64,000 bases of DNA from Streptomyces sp. ISL-1 (lineage in GTDB: Bacteria > Actinomycetota > Actinomycetes > Streptomycetales > Streptomycetaceae), in NCBI RefSeq assembly GCF_018614585.1, contig NZ_JAGGOI010000019.1, positions 90,804-154,803 of the forward strand, given 5' to 3'. The stretch's first letter is position 1. Every line of letters starts with the position of its first letter. Shown piece by piece: positions 34,925 to 42,832 of this stretch. Position numbers and translations under genes: made by a program. Below the pieces are notes generated by a model. It ran no database searches and was not told where the DNA came from. It saw only the letters and a program-made list of their open reading frames with translations.

Positions 34925-35311
34925 CTACCGGGCCAGCTCGAACCACACCGTTTTGCCCGGCCCGGGTCTTGTCTCCACGCCCCACTTGTCCACCACGGCA
35001 TCCAGCAGAGCAAGCCCTCTGCCCGACTCCTCGTCCCCGCCCGCGTCGCGGGCCAGTGGCAGCCCGGGCGCGCGGTCGGAGACCTCGACCCGCAGGCCTC
35101 CCGGATACCGCAGGATCAGCAACCCGCAGTGCCGGCCGGGCACATGGCGTACGACATTGGCGAGCAACTCGGTCACGGCCAGCTCGGCGGCGTCGCTGAG
35201 TTCTGGCATGCCCCACACCCCGAGGTAGCTGCGGACGATCCGCCGGACGTGCCGCGCGGAGTGCTCGCCGACGGTGAAGCGCATGCCGTACTGGGAAAGT
35301 TCTTCGTTCAC
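34925..35311 (-). CDS. HATPase_c_2 anti-sigma-like ATP-binding protein (WhiJ-locus type)
   Basis: 128 residues. GHKL ATPase motifs: N box ELAVTELLANVVRHV (Glu and Asn that bind Mg-ATP, about 42-56), G1 box LRVEVSDRAPGLP and G2 GRGLALLDAVVDKWGV. The serine-kinase anti-sigma family (RsbW-like) has this layout. The gene is divergent from a DUF5753 regulator followed by a DUF397 gene, the arrangement of the AbaA/WhiJ loci that affect Streptomyces development. A paralogue with 55-60 percent apparent similarity is at 61123. Confidence 0.9.
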   Translation of the reverse strand: MNEELSQYGMRFTVGEHSARHVRRIVRSYLGVWGMPELSDAAELAVTELLANVVRHVPGRHCGLLILRYPGGLRVEVSDRAPGLPLARDAGGDEESGRGLALLDAVVDKWGVETRPGPGKTVWFELAR

Positions 35312-35330
35312 GGTACGAGCGTGGAGTGCG

Positions 35331-35360
35331 TTGACTACTCTCGGCTACGGGCCGGATACA
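35331..35360 (+). promoter_or_regulatory. Probable promoter of the first WhiJ-type regulator
   Basis: TTGACT (35331-35336) and GATACA (35355-35360) are 18 bp apart, a good housekeeping-type promoter. The spacer contains CTCGGCTACG (35340-35349), which recurs upstream of the paralogous regulator at 61571-61580. Confidence 0.6.
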
Positions 35361-35403
35361 ACGTGCCCTGCCGTTGGCGGAGTTGAACGAGGGGATGCCC
35401 GCC

Positions 35404-36237
35404 GTGACCCACATCAACGTCCTCGACCCGAGCGCGTCGCCGCTGGACTACTACGGGTACGAGCTGCGGCGGTACCGCGAGGCGGCGGGGCTTACGCAGA
35501 AGCAGCTCGGCGGGATCATCAACTACACGGGGTCGCTGGTCGGCCAGATCGAGACGGCGCGGAAGCTGCCGACGGTGGAGTTCAGCGAGCGGGTGGATGT
35601 TGCGCTGGAGACCGACGGGATGCTCTCGCGGCTACTGGGCCTGGTGCTGCGCAGTCAACTCCCCGCGTGGTTTCAGCAGATCGCTGAGCTGGAGGCACGG
35701 GCCACGGAGATCTGCACGTTCCATACGCACTTGGTGCACGGGCTGCTGCAGACGGAGGCGTACGCGAGGGCGGTACTCGGCTCCATGGACCGGAGCAACC
35801 TGGAGGATCGAACAGCTGTCAGGTTGGCGCGGCAGCGCATCCTGGGAAAGGACGAGCCACCGGTGCTGTGGGCGATTCTCGGCGAGGCGGTGCTACACCA
35901 GGAGATCGGCGGCCGGGAGACCATGCGAGGCCAACTGGTCCATCTGTTGACCTCGGAGAAGGATCCGAGGGTCAACATCCAGGTGCTCCCGTACCGGGCC
36001 GGAGCCCACGCTGGGCTACAGGGTTCGTTCGACCTCTTCCACTTCCCGGGCGACCCGGCCATCGTCTACACAGAGGGCTATGGAATGGGGCACCCGACCG
36101 CCAACCCTGAGACAGTCAGGGACTGTTCGCTCCGTTACGATCACCTCCAAGCCGCAGCCATGTCCATCAAGGACTCGGCGGAGCTGATCCGGGATGTCAT
36201 GGAGGAACGCTATGGGGAGCAGCACACAATGGCGTAA
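35404..36237 (+). CDS. WhiJ-like helix-turn-helix regulator (XRE + DUF5753)
   Basis: 277 residues from GTG 35404; GAGGGG at 35389-35394 is at proper distance, whereas ATG 35395 touches it. An XRE helix-turn-helix covers about 10-70 (LRRYREAAGLTQKQLGGIIN, then VGQIETARKLPTVEF). The DUF5753 domain follows (about 85-270: LEARATEICTFHTHLVHGLL, QTEAYARAVL, then IGGRETMRGQLVHLL and INIQVLPYRAGAHAG-like text). Streptomycetes have many copies; some repress sporulation genes until a partner acts. Its last 26 bases overlap the DUF397 gene, so the two are co-translated. Confidence 0.92.
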   Translation: MTHINVLDPSASPLDYYGYELRRYREAAGLTQKQLGGIINYTGSLVGQIETARKLPTVEFSERVDVALETDGMLSRLLGLVLRSQLPAWFQQIAELEARATEICTFHTHLVHGLLQTEAYARAVLGSMDRSNLEDRTAVRLARQRILGKDEPPVLWAILGEAVLHQEIGGRETMRGQLVHLLTSEKDPRVNIQVLPYRAGAHAGLQGSFDLFHFPGDPAIVYTEGYGMGHPTANPETVRDCSLRYDHLQAAAMSIKDSAELIRDVMEERYGEQHTMA

Positions 36238-36481
36238 GTCGAGCTACAGCGGTGACCAGGGAGGCTCCTGCGTGGAGTGCGCCCCCCTCAACGGCGCCGC
36301 CTGGCGTAAGTCCAGCTACAGCGGCAGCACCGGCGGCGAATGCGTCGAGATCGCCGAGACCCCCCACACCGTCGCCGTACGCGACTCGAAGAATCCTTCC
36401 GGCCCCGCCCTCACCCTCGCCCCCGCATCCTTCGCGGCCTTCGTGTCCGCCGCCGCCCAGGGCGAGTTCATCCCCGCATGA
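36212..36481 (+). CDS. DUF397 protein with a duplicated WRKSSYSG motif
   Basis: 89 residues from ATG 36212 with GGAGGAACG upstream. The DUF397 core WRKSSYSG, then CVE occurs twice in tandem (about 7-22 and 31-47), followed by TVAVRDSKNPSGPALTLAP and a helical end. Most DUF397 proteins have one copy of the start motif. These small proteins are encoded with WhiJ-type regulators and probably modulate them. The last codons of the regulator overlap its start. Paralogue at 62436 has the same duplication. Confidence 0.92.
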   Translation: MGSSTQWRKSSYSGDQGGSCVECAPLNGAAWRKSSYSGSTGGECVEIAETPHTVAVRDSKNPSGPALTLAPASFAAFVSAAAQGEFIPA

Positions 36482-36583
36482 AGCTCCGCAACGCCGTCGC
36501 CGCCACACCCCACCCACACGGTCCCGGCCGGGCAGCGCCGGCGCGTCGCCCCGGACGGCACCGCCATCAAGCTCGGGTCGGCC

Positions 36584-37288
36584 TCACGGACGGACACCTG
36601 CCGGATCAGCCACTTCTCCGTCTGCCCGGGACGCGGCGCCTGAGCCGGGCCCGAACCCCCTGACGATCAGCCACCCTGCCAGCCCCAGCTCCCAGGCGAA
36701 CACCGGGAGCGCGGCGGCCGACCCCGCCACGGAGAGCTGCGCGTAGGCCCCGAACATCACGGCGACGGCCGAGGCGCAGATCAGCGGCCCGCCGACCAGC
36801 CCGAGCACGGCGATGAAGCGCGGCACGAGCCGGGCGCGGTACGCCAGGTACGCAAGCAGGACGGTGTTCAGGCCGAGGGCGATGTTGGGCCCGAGCAGGA
36901 ACGTCCAGTCGTGCACGGCCGCCAGCGCGACGTCGGCGCCGGCCGCCGCCCCCGCGTCCCGCCGCAGGGTGACGAGCGCCAGGACGGCGACGATCCCGAG
37001 GGCGATGACGGCCGCCTCCAGCAGCCGCCCGAAGGCGTACCCGAGCGCGAGCCCCTCGCCGTGGCGCCGCAGGACGGGGAACAGCGCCGCCCCGCTACCG
37101 GCCACCGCCACCACCAGCACCACCTCGCAGAGCACCCCGAGCAGCGCCCGCGTGTCGGCGCCCTGCGCGAGCCGGCCGTCCGCCGCGCTCAGCAGGGGGT
37201 GGTACAGAACCGCCCCGGCTATCGCGGCGGCCTCGGTCAGCAGGAACAGCGACCCGGCGGCCACCGCGGTTCTCCGGTCCGGACTCAT
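36584..37288 (-). CDS. DUF4386-type membrane protein
   Basis: 234 residues from ATG 37286-37288. Six to seven hydrophobic helices: AVAAGSLFLLTEAAAIAGAV at the start, then LYHPLLSAADGRL, LGYAFGRLLEAAVIALGIV in the middle and LGPNIALGLNTVLLAYLAYR. The pattern is that of DUF4386, a membrane family of unknown role in soil bacteria. It is divergent from a TetR regulator, with two palindromic operators in the 117-bp gap. Confidence 0.82.
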   Translation of the reverse strand: MSPDRRTAVAAGSLFLLTEAAAIAGAVLYHPLLSAADGRLAQGADTRALLGVLCEVVLVVAVAGSGAALFPVLRRHGEGLALGYAFGRLLEAAVIALGIVAVLALVTLRRDAGAAAGADVALAAVHDWTFLLGPNIALGLNTVLLAYLAYRARLVPRFIAVLGLVGGPLICASAVAVMFGAYAQLSVAGSAAALPVFAWELGLAGWLIVRGFGPGSGAASRADGEVADPAGVRP

Positions 37289-37314
37289 CTTCTCGTACCC
37301 CTCGCTCGGTGGTG

Positions 37315-37359
37315 GTGTACGCCGTACACCTGGCAGCACCATAGGTGTACGGCGTACAC
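37315..37359. promoter_or_regulatory. Pair of TetR operators
   Basis: GTGTACGCCGTACAC (37315-37329) and GTGTACGGCGTACAC (37345-37359) are 15-bp near-perfect palindromes and reverse complements of each other, centres exactly 30 bp apart. They lie between the divergent DUF4386 and TetR genes. Confidence 0.88.
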
Positions 37360-37405
37360 TCGTCAAGGAGAGGGTGCTGTCGAGGGCGGAAGGGGCCGAA
37401 CCGGA

Positions 37406-38089
37406 ATGACCCGGCAGGAAGCCAGGCACACGCAACGGATCCCCCTGAACAGGGACCGCGTCCTGCGCGCCGCCGTCGCGCTCGCCGACGCCACCGGCAT
37501 CGACGCGCTCAGCATGCGCAGGCTCGCGCAGGAGCTGGACGTCGTACCGATGGCCCTCTACAAGCACGTGGCCAACAAGGAGGAACTGCTCGACGGCATG
37601 GCCGACGCCGTCGTCGGCGAGATCGACCCGCCGGCCGCGGGCCCCGACTGGCAGCGCGTGGTCCGCGGGCGGATCCTCTCGGCGCGGCGGGTCCTGCTGC
37701 GCCACCCCTGGGCGGCCCGGGTCATCGAGTCGCGGACCGGCCCCACCCCGGCCGTGCTGGCGTACCTGGACTCGATGGCCGGGAGCTTCCGGGACGGCGG
37801 CCTCTCCGCCGACCTCACGCACCACGTCATGCACGCGATGGGCAGCCGCCTGCTCGGCTTCAGCCAGGAACTGTTCGACACCTCGGGCCCCTCCGGCCCG
37901 CCGGACCCCGGGCTGGCGGCGCGCTACCCGCACATCGCGGAACTGGCCGCGACGGCCGCACACGACGGGGGCTCCACGGTCGGTGGCGGCTGCGACGACC
38001 AGTTCGAGTTCGAATTCGCCCTGGACCTCCTCCTGGACGGCTTCGAAAGCCTCCGCCGCCAGGGCTGGACGTCCGCGCGGAAGGCGTAG
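37406..38089 (+). CDS. TetR-family regulator (TetR_C type)
   Basis: 227 residues. The N-terminal helix-turn-helix (about 14-60: LNRDRVLRAAVALADATGID, then LSMRRLAQELDVVPMALYKH and VANKEELLDGMAD) is of the TetR_N class, followed by a TetR_C-like ligand domain with RVLLRHPWAARVIESRTGPT. It belongs with regulators of membrane exporters or small-molecule genes. With the paired operators it most likely represses both itself and the DUF4386 gene. Confidence 0.93.
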   Translation: MTRQEARHTQRIPLNRDRVLRAAVALADATGIDALSMRRLAQELDVVPMALYKHVANKEELLDGMADAVVGEIDPPAAGPDWQRVVRGRILSARRVLLRHPWAARVIESRTGPTPAVLAYLDSMAGSFRDGGLSADLTHHVMHAMGSRLLGFSQELFDTSGPSGPPDPGLAARYPHIAELAATAAHDGGSTVGGGCDDQFEFEFALDLLLDGFESLRRQGWTSARKA

Positions 38090-38273
38090 CGGGTGCGGGG
38101 GGCGGGGGCTGATCCAGCGTCGAAGGGGGGAGGGAAACCCAGCCGAGCCGGGGCCAGTGGTTGCGCGCGGGCCCGCGTGCGCTCGGCGCCGTTCCCACGC
38201 GGATCCGGCAACACTCAGGCTCCCGGGCCGCGCGACGATCCCGGAGAGCAGGTACGCCCCGGACTCCGTCCGG

Positions 38274-38387
38274 ATGGCGTGTTACGTCGGACTGAGCGGC
38301 GGCCACGACGAGTGCGTGTCCGGCCTGACCGCGGGCGGCGTGACCGACGGGACCGCGGTGTCCGCCTGCCGGGTGGCGCCCAAGTAG
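38274..38387 (+). CDS. Possible 37-residue ORF or gene remnant
   Basis: ATG 38274 opens 37 codons with strong Streptomyces third-position GC bias: YVGLSGGHDECVSGLTAGGV and a closing VSACRVAPK. Three cysteines. The frame continues open upstream, so it could be the C-terminal remnant of a secreted protein. No family recognised and no clear ribosome site. Confidence 0.3.
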   Translation: MACYVGLSGGHDECVSGLTAGGVTDGTAVSACRVAPK

Positions 38388-38468
38388 AAGCCCCTCTGGC
38401 CGACGTCCCGGCGGGAGGCAGGAGCCGGGCGTGGGTGGGTTGGCCCCCGCCTCCCACGGCATCGCAGG

Positions 38469-39731
38469 TCAGCCGTGCGTGACCTGGAGTTCCTTGATGC
38501 CGTTCAGCCAGGCCGAGCGCAGCCGGCGCGGGTCGCCCGAGAGGCGCAGGTCGGGCAGGACGTCGGCTATCGCGTTGAAGATCAGGTTGATCTCCATCAC
38601 CGCGAGGGACTTGCCGAGGCAGAAGTGCGGGCCTCCGCCGCCGAAGCCGAGGTGGGGGTTCGGGTCGCGGGTGATGTTGAACTGCTCGGGCGCTTCGAAG
38701 ACTTCGGGATCGTTGTTGGCGGATGAGTAGAAGAGGCCGACCCGGTCGCCCTTCTTGATCTGCTGACCGCCGAGTTCCACGTCCTGGGTCGCGGTGCGCT
38801 GGAAGGAGACGACCGGCGTCGCCCAGCGCACGATCTCCTCCGCCGCGGTCTCCGGCCGGTCCCGTTTGTAGAGCTCCCACTGCTCGGGGTGCGTGAGAAA
38901 CGCGTGCATGCCGTGGCTGATGGCGTTACGCGTCGTCTCATTGCCCGCGACCGCGAGCAGGATCACGAAGAAGCCGAACTCGTCGTTGGACAGGTTGCCT
39001 TCGTCCCCGGCAGCGACCAACTGGCTGACGATGTCCTTCGCCGGACACTCCTTGCGGGCGGCGGCCAGGTTCATCGAGTACGAGACGATCTCCATCGCCG
39101 CCTCGGCGCCGATCTCTTCGGTGATCGCGTACTCGGGATCGTCGTACGCCGCCATCTTGTTGGACCAGTCGAAGATCTTGGCGCGGTCCTCCTGCGGTAC
39201 GCCGATGAGTTCGGCGATGGCCTGGAGGGGGAGTTCGACGGCGATGTTGGTGACGAAGTCGAAGCTGCCGTCGTCCTTCGCGCCGGCGAGCGCGGTCTCG
39301 ACGATGCTGCGGGCGCGCGAGCGGAGGGCGTTCTCCAGGGACCGGACGGCGCGCGGAGTGAAGCCGCGCTGCACGATCTGGCGGACGCGGGTGTGCTCGG
39401 GCGGGTCCATGTTGAGCATGATCAGCTTCTGGACCTCGATCTGGTCACGGCTGATGGACTCGTTGAAGCGGATCACGGCGGTGTTGGTGTTGGAGGAGAA
39501 CACTTCGGGGTGGGTGGAGACGTGCTTGACGTCGGCGTGCCGGGTGACGGCCCAGTAGCCCTCGTCCTGGAAGCCGGAGATGCCGGCGGGCTGTGCGCAC
39601 CACCAGACCGGGGCGGTCTGCCGCATCCGGGCGAATTCCGGGTGGGGGATGCGGGCTTGGAGCAGGTCGGGATCGGTGAAGTCGAACCCTTCGGGCAGAT
39701 GGGGGCAGTCCTTCGGCAGCTTCAAGGTCAA
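38469..39731 (-). CDS. Cytochrome P450, CYP125-like (steroid C26/C27 hydroxylase type)
   Basis: 420 residues if TTG 39729 is used; TTG 39723-39725 has better spacing from TGGAG. P450 landmarks: I-helix AGNETTRNAI (about 263), ExxR in AAEEIVRW, and the heme loop FGGGGPHFCLGKSLA with Cys371. The text LMLNMDPPEHTRVRQIVQRG, together with PVVSFQRTATQDVELGGQQI, is close to actinobacterial CYP125/CYP142, which oxidise the cholesterol side-chain terminal methyl. It is divergent from a FadA5-like thiolase with KstR-type operators between. Ferredoxin donor could be the gene at 52337. Confidence 0.85.
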   Translation of the reverse strand: MTLKLPKDCPHLPEGFDFTDPDLLQARIPHPEFARMRQTAPVWWCAQPAGISGFQDEGYWAVTRHADVKHVSTHPEVFSSNTNTAVIRFNESISRDQIEVQKLIMLNMDPPEHTRVRQIVQRGFTPRAVRSLENALRSRARSIVETALAGAKDDGSFDFVTNIAVELPLQAIAELIGVPQEDRAKIFDWSNKMAAYDDPEYAITEEIGAEAAMEIVSYSMNLAAARKECPAKDIVSQLVAAGDEGNLSNDEFGFFVILLAVAGNETTRNAISHGMHAFLTHPEQWELYKRDRPETAAEEIVRWATPVVSFQRTATQDVELGGQQIKKGDRVGLFYSSANNDPEVFEAPEQFNITRDPNPHLGFGGGGPHFCLGKSLAVMEINLIFNAIADVLPDLRLSGDPRRLRSAWLNGIKELQVTHG

Positions 39732-39803
39732 CTCCAGGTCTGGCGGGGGTGTCGGTGACAGCGGCGACTTGTCTGACTACCCATCAGAAGTTGACCGAAA
39801 GGT

Positions 39804-39817
39804 AGTAACGAGTTCTA
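39804..39817. promoter_or_regulatory. KstR-type operator, P450 side
   Basis: AGTAACGAGTTCTA fits the KstR consensus TnnAACnnGTTnnA except for the first base. It is 73 bp upstream of the P450 start. Confidence 0.6.
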
Positions 39818-39919
39818 TAAGTGGCAAGGGTCGTGGCGGTATCTGTTGCGGCCAGGGGTCGCGCCAAGGGCGTGCAGGGCCCTTGCGTACCGGGGGTAGC
39901 ACTCGTGAGACTGCACAGA

Positions 39920-39941
39920 GAACTAGAACGCGTACTAGTTC
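39920..39941. promoter_or_regulatory. KstR-type operator, thiolase side
   Basis: A 22-bp near-perfect palindrome with GAACTAG/CTAGTTC ends; only one base pair at the inner positions is mismatched. It contains TAGAACGCGTACTA (39924-39937), a one-mismatch KstR box. It ends 51 bp before the thiolase start. Confidence 0.75.
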
Positions 39942-39992
39942 GGCCGCAGGGCGCCGGGACGCTCAGCGGCTGTGTGAGGAGAGGACGAGCTC

Positions 39993-41162
39993 ATGGCCGC
40001 GGAACCCGTCATCGTTGAAGCCGTACGCACACCCATCGGCAAGCGCGGAGGAGCGCTCGCCAATCTGCACCCCGCCTATTCACTGGGCGAGACCTACCGT
40101 GAACTCCTAGGCCGCACCGGCATCCACGCCGACTGCGTCGAGCAGGTGGTGGGCGGCACGGTCACCCACGCCGGCGAACAGTCCATGAACCCTGCGCGGA
40201 ACGCGTGGCTGGCGATGGGGCTGCCGTACGAGACGGCGGCGACGACGGTGGACTGCCAGTGCGGGTCGTCGCAGCAGGCGAGCCACGTGGTCGCGAACAT
40301 GATCGCGGCCGGGGTCATCGACGTCGGGATCAGCTGCGGGGTCGAGGCCATGTCTCGGGTGCCGCTGGGGAGCGGGTCCAAGCACGGGCCGGGGAAACCG
40401 TTCCCCGACGAGTGGAATGTGGACCTGCCCAACCAGTTCGAGGCGGCGGAGCGTATCGCGCGCAACCGCGGTCTCACGCGCGAACGGGTCGACTCGCTGG
40501 GACTGTTGTCCCAGGAGCGGGCGGCGGTGGCGTGGGCGGAGGAGCGCTTCAAGCGCGAGACGTTCGCGGTGCAGGTGCCGACGACGGAGGAGGAGCAGGC
40601 CGCGGGTCAGGGCATGTGGCGGCTCGTCGACCGGGACGAAGGGCTGCGGGACACGAGCATGGAGGCGCTGGCGAAGCTGAAGCCGGTCATGCCGACGGCG
40701 GTGCACACGGCCGGGAACTCGTCACAGATCTCGGACGGTTCGGCGGCGATCATGTGGGCGTCGAAGCGGATGGCGCGGGCGCTGAAGCTGAAGCCGCGGG
40801 CTCGTATCGTCGCGCAGGCGCTGGTCGGGGCGGACCCGCACTATCACCTGGACGGCCCGATCGACGCGACGCGCGCGGTGCTGGGCAAGGTGGGGATGTC
40901 GCTGAAGGACATCGACCTGGTCGAGATCAACGAAGCGTTCGCGTCGGTGGTGCTCAGCTGGGCGCAGGTCTTCGAGCAGGACCTGGAGAAGGTCAACGTC
41001 AACGGGGGCGCGATCGCGATCGGGCATCCGGTGGGGGCGACGGGGGCGCGGCTGATCACGACGGCGCTGCATGAACTGGAGCGCAGGGACAAGGAGTTCG
41101 CGCTGGTGACGATGTGTGCGGGTGGGGCGCTGGCGACGGGCACGATCATTCAGCGGCTGTAA
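39993..41162 (+). CDS. Steroid 3-ketoacyl-CoA thiolase (FadA5-like)
   Basis: 389 residues; GAGGAGAGGACGAGCTC precedes ATG 39993. Thiolase motifs: nucleophile Cys90 in VDCQCGSSQQASHVVAN, the His345 in NGGAIAIGHPVGATGAR, and Cys375 in MCAGGALATG. The GGTVTHAGEQSMNPARNAW region and the length place it with FadA5-type thiolases that shorten the sterol side chain (acetyl-CoA release). Divergent CYP125-like P450 and shared KstR-type operators support a steroid role; a general fatty-acid thiolase is the alternative. Confidence 0.88.
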   Translation: MAAEPVIVEAVRTPIGKRGGALANLHPAYSLGETYRELLGRTGIHADCVEQVVGGTVTHAGEQSMNPARNAWLAMGLPYETAATTVDCQCGSSQQASHVVANMIAAGVIDVGISCGVEAMSRVPLGSGSKHGPGKPFPDEWNVDLPNQFEAAERIARNRGLTRERVDSLGLLSQERAAVAWAEERFKRETFAVQVPTTEEEQAAGQGMWRLVDRDEGLRDTSMEALAKLKPVMPTAVHTAGNSSQISDGSAAIMWASKRMARALKLKPRARIVAQALVGADPHYHLDGPIDATRAVLGKVGMSLKDIDLVEINEAFASVVLSWAQVFEQDLEKVNVNGGAIAIGHPVGATGARLITTALHELERRDKEFALVTMCAGGALATGTIIQRL

Positions 41163-41260
41163 GCCGTGTGCCGGGGCTCCGCCCCCGGGCCCCGCGCCTC
41201 AATCGCCGGCGAGGCTTGGTTCGGGGTCTGGGGCGGAGCCGCCCCAGGGGGTGGGCCGGA
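41163..41260. repeat. REP-like element with a long hairpin
   Basis: GGGGCTCCGCCCCCGGGCC, CGCGCCTCAATCGCCGGCGA and GGTCTGGGGCGGAGCCGCCC occur in order; the outer GGGCTCCGCC/GGCGGAGCC parts pair. The same parts occur in the ABC ATPase linker at 43569-43854. It lies between convergent genes and probably terminates both. Confidence 0.75.
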
Positions 41261-41686
41261 TCAGTACCAGCCCTGCGCCTGCCAGGACGCCCACGCGCCG
41301 CACGGGCTGCCGTAGCGCTCCTTCATGTAGTCCAGACCCCACTTGATCTGCGTCTTGGGGTTGGTCTTCCAGTCCGCGCCAGCGGAGGCCATCTTGCCGC
41401 CCGGCAGCGCCTGGACCAGGCCGTACGCACCGCTGGACGGGTTGGCCGCGTTCACGTCCCAGTTGCTCTCGTGCGACACGATCTTGCTGAAGCACTCGAA
41501 CTGCGTGGCGTCACCGATCATCTTCTGGGCGATCGCCTTGGGGGAGCCGGAGGGTGCCGCGGGAGCCTCGGCGGCACCGGCCGGGTTGGCGCCGAGCACC
41601 ATGGCGGCGGAGCTCACCACGAGCGCGGTGCCGACAAGGGCCGACTTCGGGCGGTTGGCGAAGCGGCTGATGATCGAGCGAGACAC
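41261..41686 (-). CDS. Secreted transglycosylase-like protein (SLT fold)
   Basis: 141 residues from GTG 41684-41686. Signal peptide about 1-38 (SALVGTALVVSSAAMVLGAN, cleavage after AGA-A). The mature part is a short lysozyme-like domain: QFECFSKIVSHESNWDVNAA has the catalytic Glu (about 68), followed by GAYGLVQALPGGKMASAGAD, IKWGLDYMKERYGSPCGAWA and a C-terminal WQAQGWY. It should cleave peptidoglycan glycan strands outside the membrane. Streptomycetes encode several such proteins for germination and growth. Confidence 0.88.
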   Translation of the reverse strand: MSRSIISRFANRPKSALVGTALVVSSAAMVLGANPAGAAEAPAAPSGSPKAIAQKMIGDATQFECFSKIVSHESNWDVNAANPSSGAYGLVQALPGGKMASAGADWKTNPKTQIKWGLDYMKERYGSPCGAWASWQAQGWY

Positions 41687-42001
41687 AGAGAAACCTAACG
41701 TCGGGTGCAGGGCGGTCGGGCCGGCATGCCGAATCTCGTTTGCACGAGGGGGAATCCGGCCGCCTGAAGGGCGCGATGAGCTCGGGGACGAGCACGGGGC
41801 GCCTTGCGACTGGATCAGTTTTAGCGAGCCGCTCTGGCCGCCGCAACGACCCTTGTTACTAGTGGGGCTCGCACCTGGGGTGAACCGCACAGGGGCTTGA
41901 CAGGCACTGTTCGTACAGGTCAGGGCGTGGATGAGTGGTTTTGTCCGGGTTCCTCATGCCTACTATTTCGCGTCGTACACGCCGAAGGTCTGTGGGGCGT
42001 C
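41687..42001. other. Gap without a gene
   Basis: 315 bp upstream of the transglycosylase gene and downstream of the ECF operon. I looked for a c-di-AMP (ydaO) riboswitch, which often precedes Streptomyces wall hydrolase genes, and did not find its conserved loops. No clear terminator for the ECF operon was seen. Confidence 0.5.
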
Positions 42002-42832
42002 TCACCCCGGAGGGACACTCTCAGGGGTCTGAAATGTGACCTGTGCCTCGAAGTTGGCGCGTCGGGTGGCTCGGCGCAGCGCCTTGAGGAGGGTCGAACC
42101 GATGGTGAGGATCAGTACGACGGTGAGGACCGCGCGGCCCAGGTCCCAGCCGAACGAGGTCGCCGCGCAGTAGGCGAGGAAGCGGACCAGGTTCTCGTGG
42201 ACGGGATCGCCGGGGTGGAAGGAGACGCCGGAGGAGAGGCCGCCGATGTACGTCCAGCCCTGGAGGTTCATCACGGTGCCGTAGGCGAACGCGGCGACGG
42301 CTCCGTACGCGCCGAGCATGAGCAGCTCCGCGCGGCCGCGCAGCCGGTCCGGGCCCGGCAGGAGTCCCGCGCCCATCGTGAACCAGCCCATGGACAGCAT
42401 CTGGAACGGCATCCACGGGCCCACACCACCGGTGAGCAGGGCGGACGCGAACATCGTGACCGAGCCGAGCACGAAGCCGAAGCCCGGGCCGAGGACCCGG
42501 CCGCTCAGCACCATCAGGAAGAACATGGGCTCCAGGCCCGCGGTGCCCGCGCCGAGCGGGCGAAGGGCGGCCCCGACCGCGGCCAGCACGCCGAGCATCG
42601 CCACGGCCTTGGCGTCCATCCCGGTGTCGGCGATCGTCGCGACGACGACGGCCACGAGGAGCGGGAGCAGCGCGGCGAAGAGCCAGGGAGCGTCGGCCGA
42701 GTGGGCGAGCCCGGAGTCGCACTCGGCGAGCAGCGGCCAGCCGAAGGCGATGACGCCGATCGCGCTGATCAGGGCGAGGGCGGCGATGGAGCGGGGGCCG
42801 AGGCGTACGGCACGGGCCTGCGGCGTGGTCAC
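42002..42832 (-). CDS. ECF transporter substrate-binding (S) component, probable cobalamin type
   Basis: 276 residues from GTG 42830-42832, which overlaps the stop of the ATPase gene by three bases (GTGA). Six or more membrane helices; LGAGTAGLEPMFFLMVLSGR, VLGPGFGFVLGSVTMFASAL, then GPWMPFQMLSMGWFTMGAGL is the conserved ECF S-component core that contacts the T component. It should bind the vitamin and rotate in the membrane. The cobalamin riboswitch at the head of this operon predicts cobalamin or a cobalt-corrinoid as substrate (CbrT-like). Confidence 0.85.
   Translation of the reverse strand: MTTPQARAVRLGPRSIAALALISAIGVIAFGWPLLAECDSGLAHSADAPWLFAALLPLLVAVVVATIADTGMDAKAVAMLGVLAAVGAALRPLGAGTAGLEPMFFLMVLSGRVLGPGFGFVLGSVTMFASALLTGGVGPWMPFQMLSMGWFTMGAGLLPGPDRLRGRAELLMLGAYGAVAAFAYGTVMNLQGWTYIGGLSSGVSFHPGDPVHENLVRFLAYCAATSFGWDLGRAVLTVVLILTIGSTLLKALRRATRRANFEAQVTFQTPESVPPG

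Noticed and set aside
41687..41900. c-di-AMP (ydaO) riboswitch before the transglycosylase gene
   Set aside because: Expected from other Streptomyces wall-hydrolase genes, but the conserved loops are absent.
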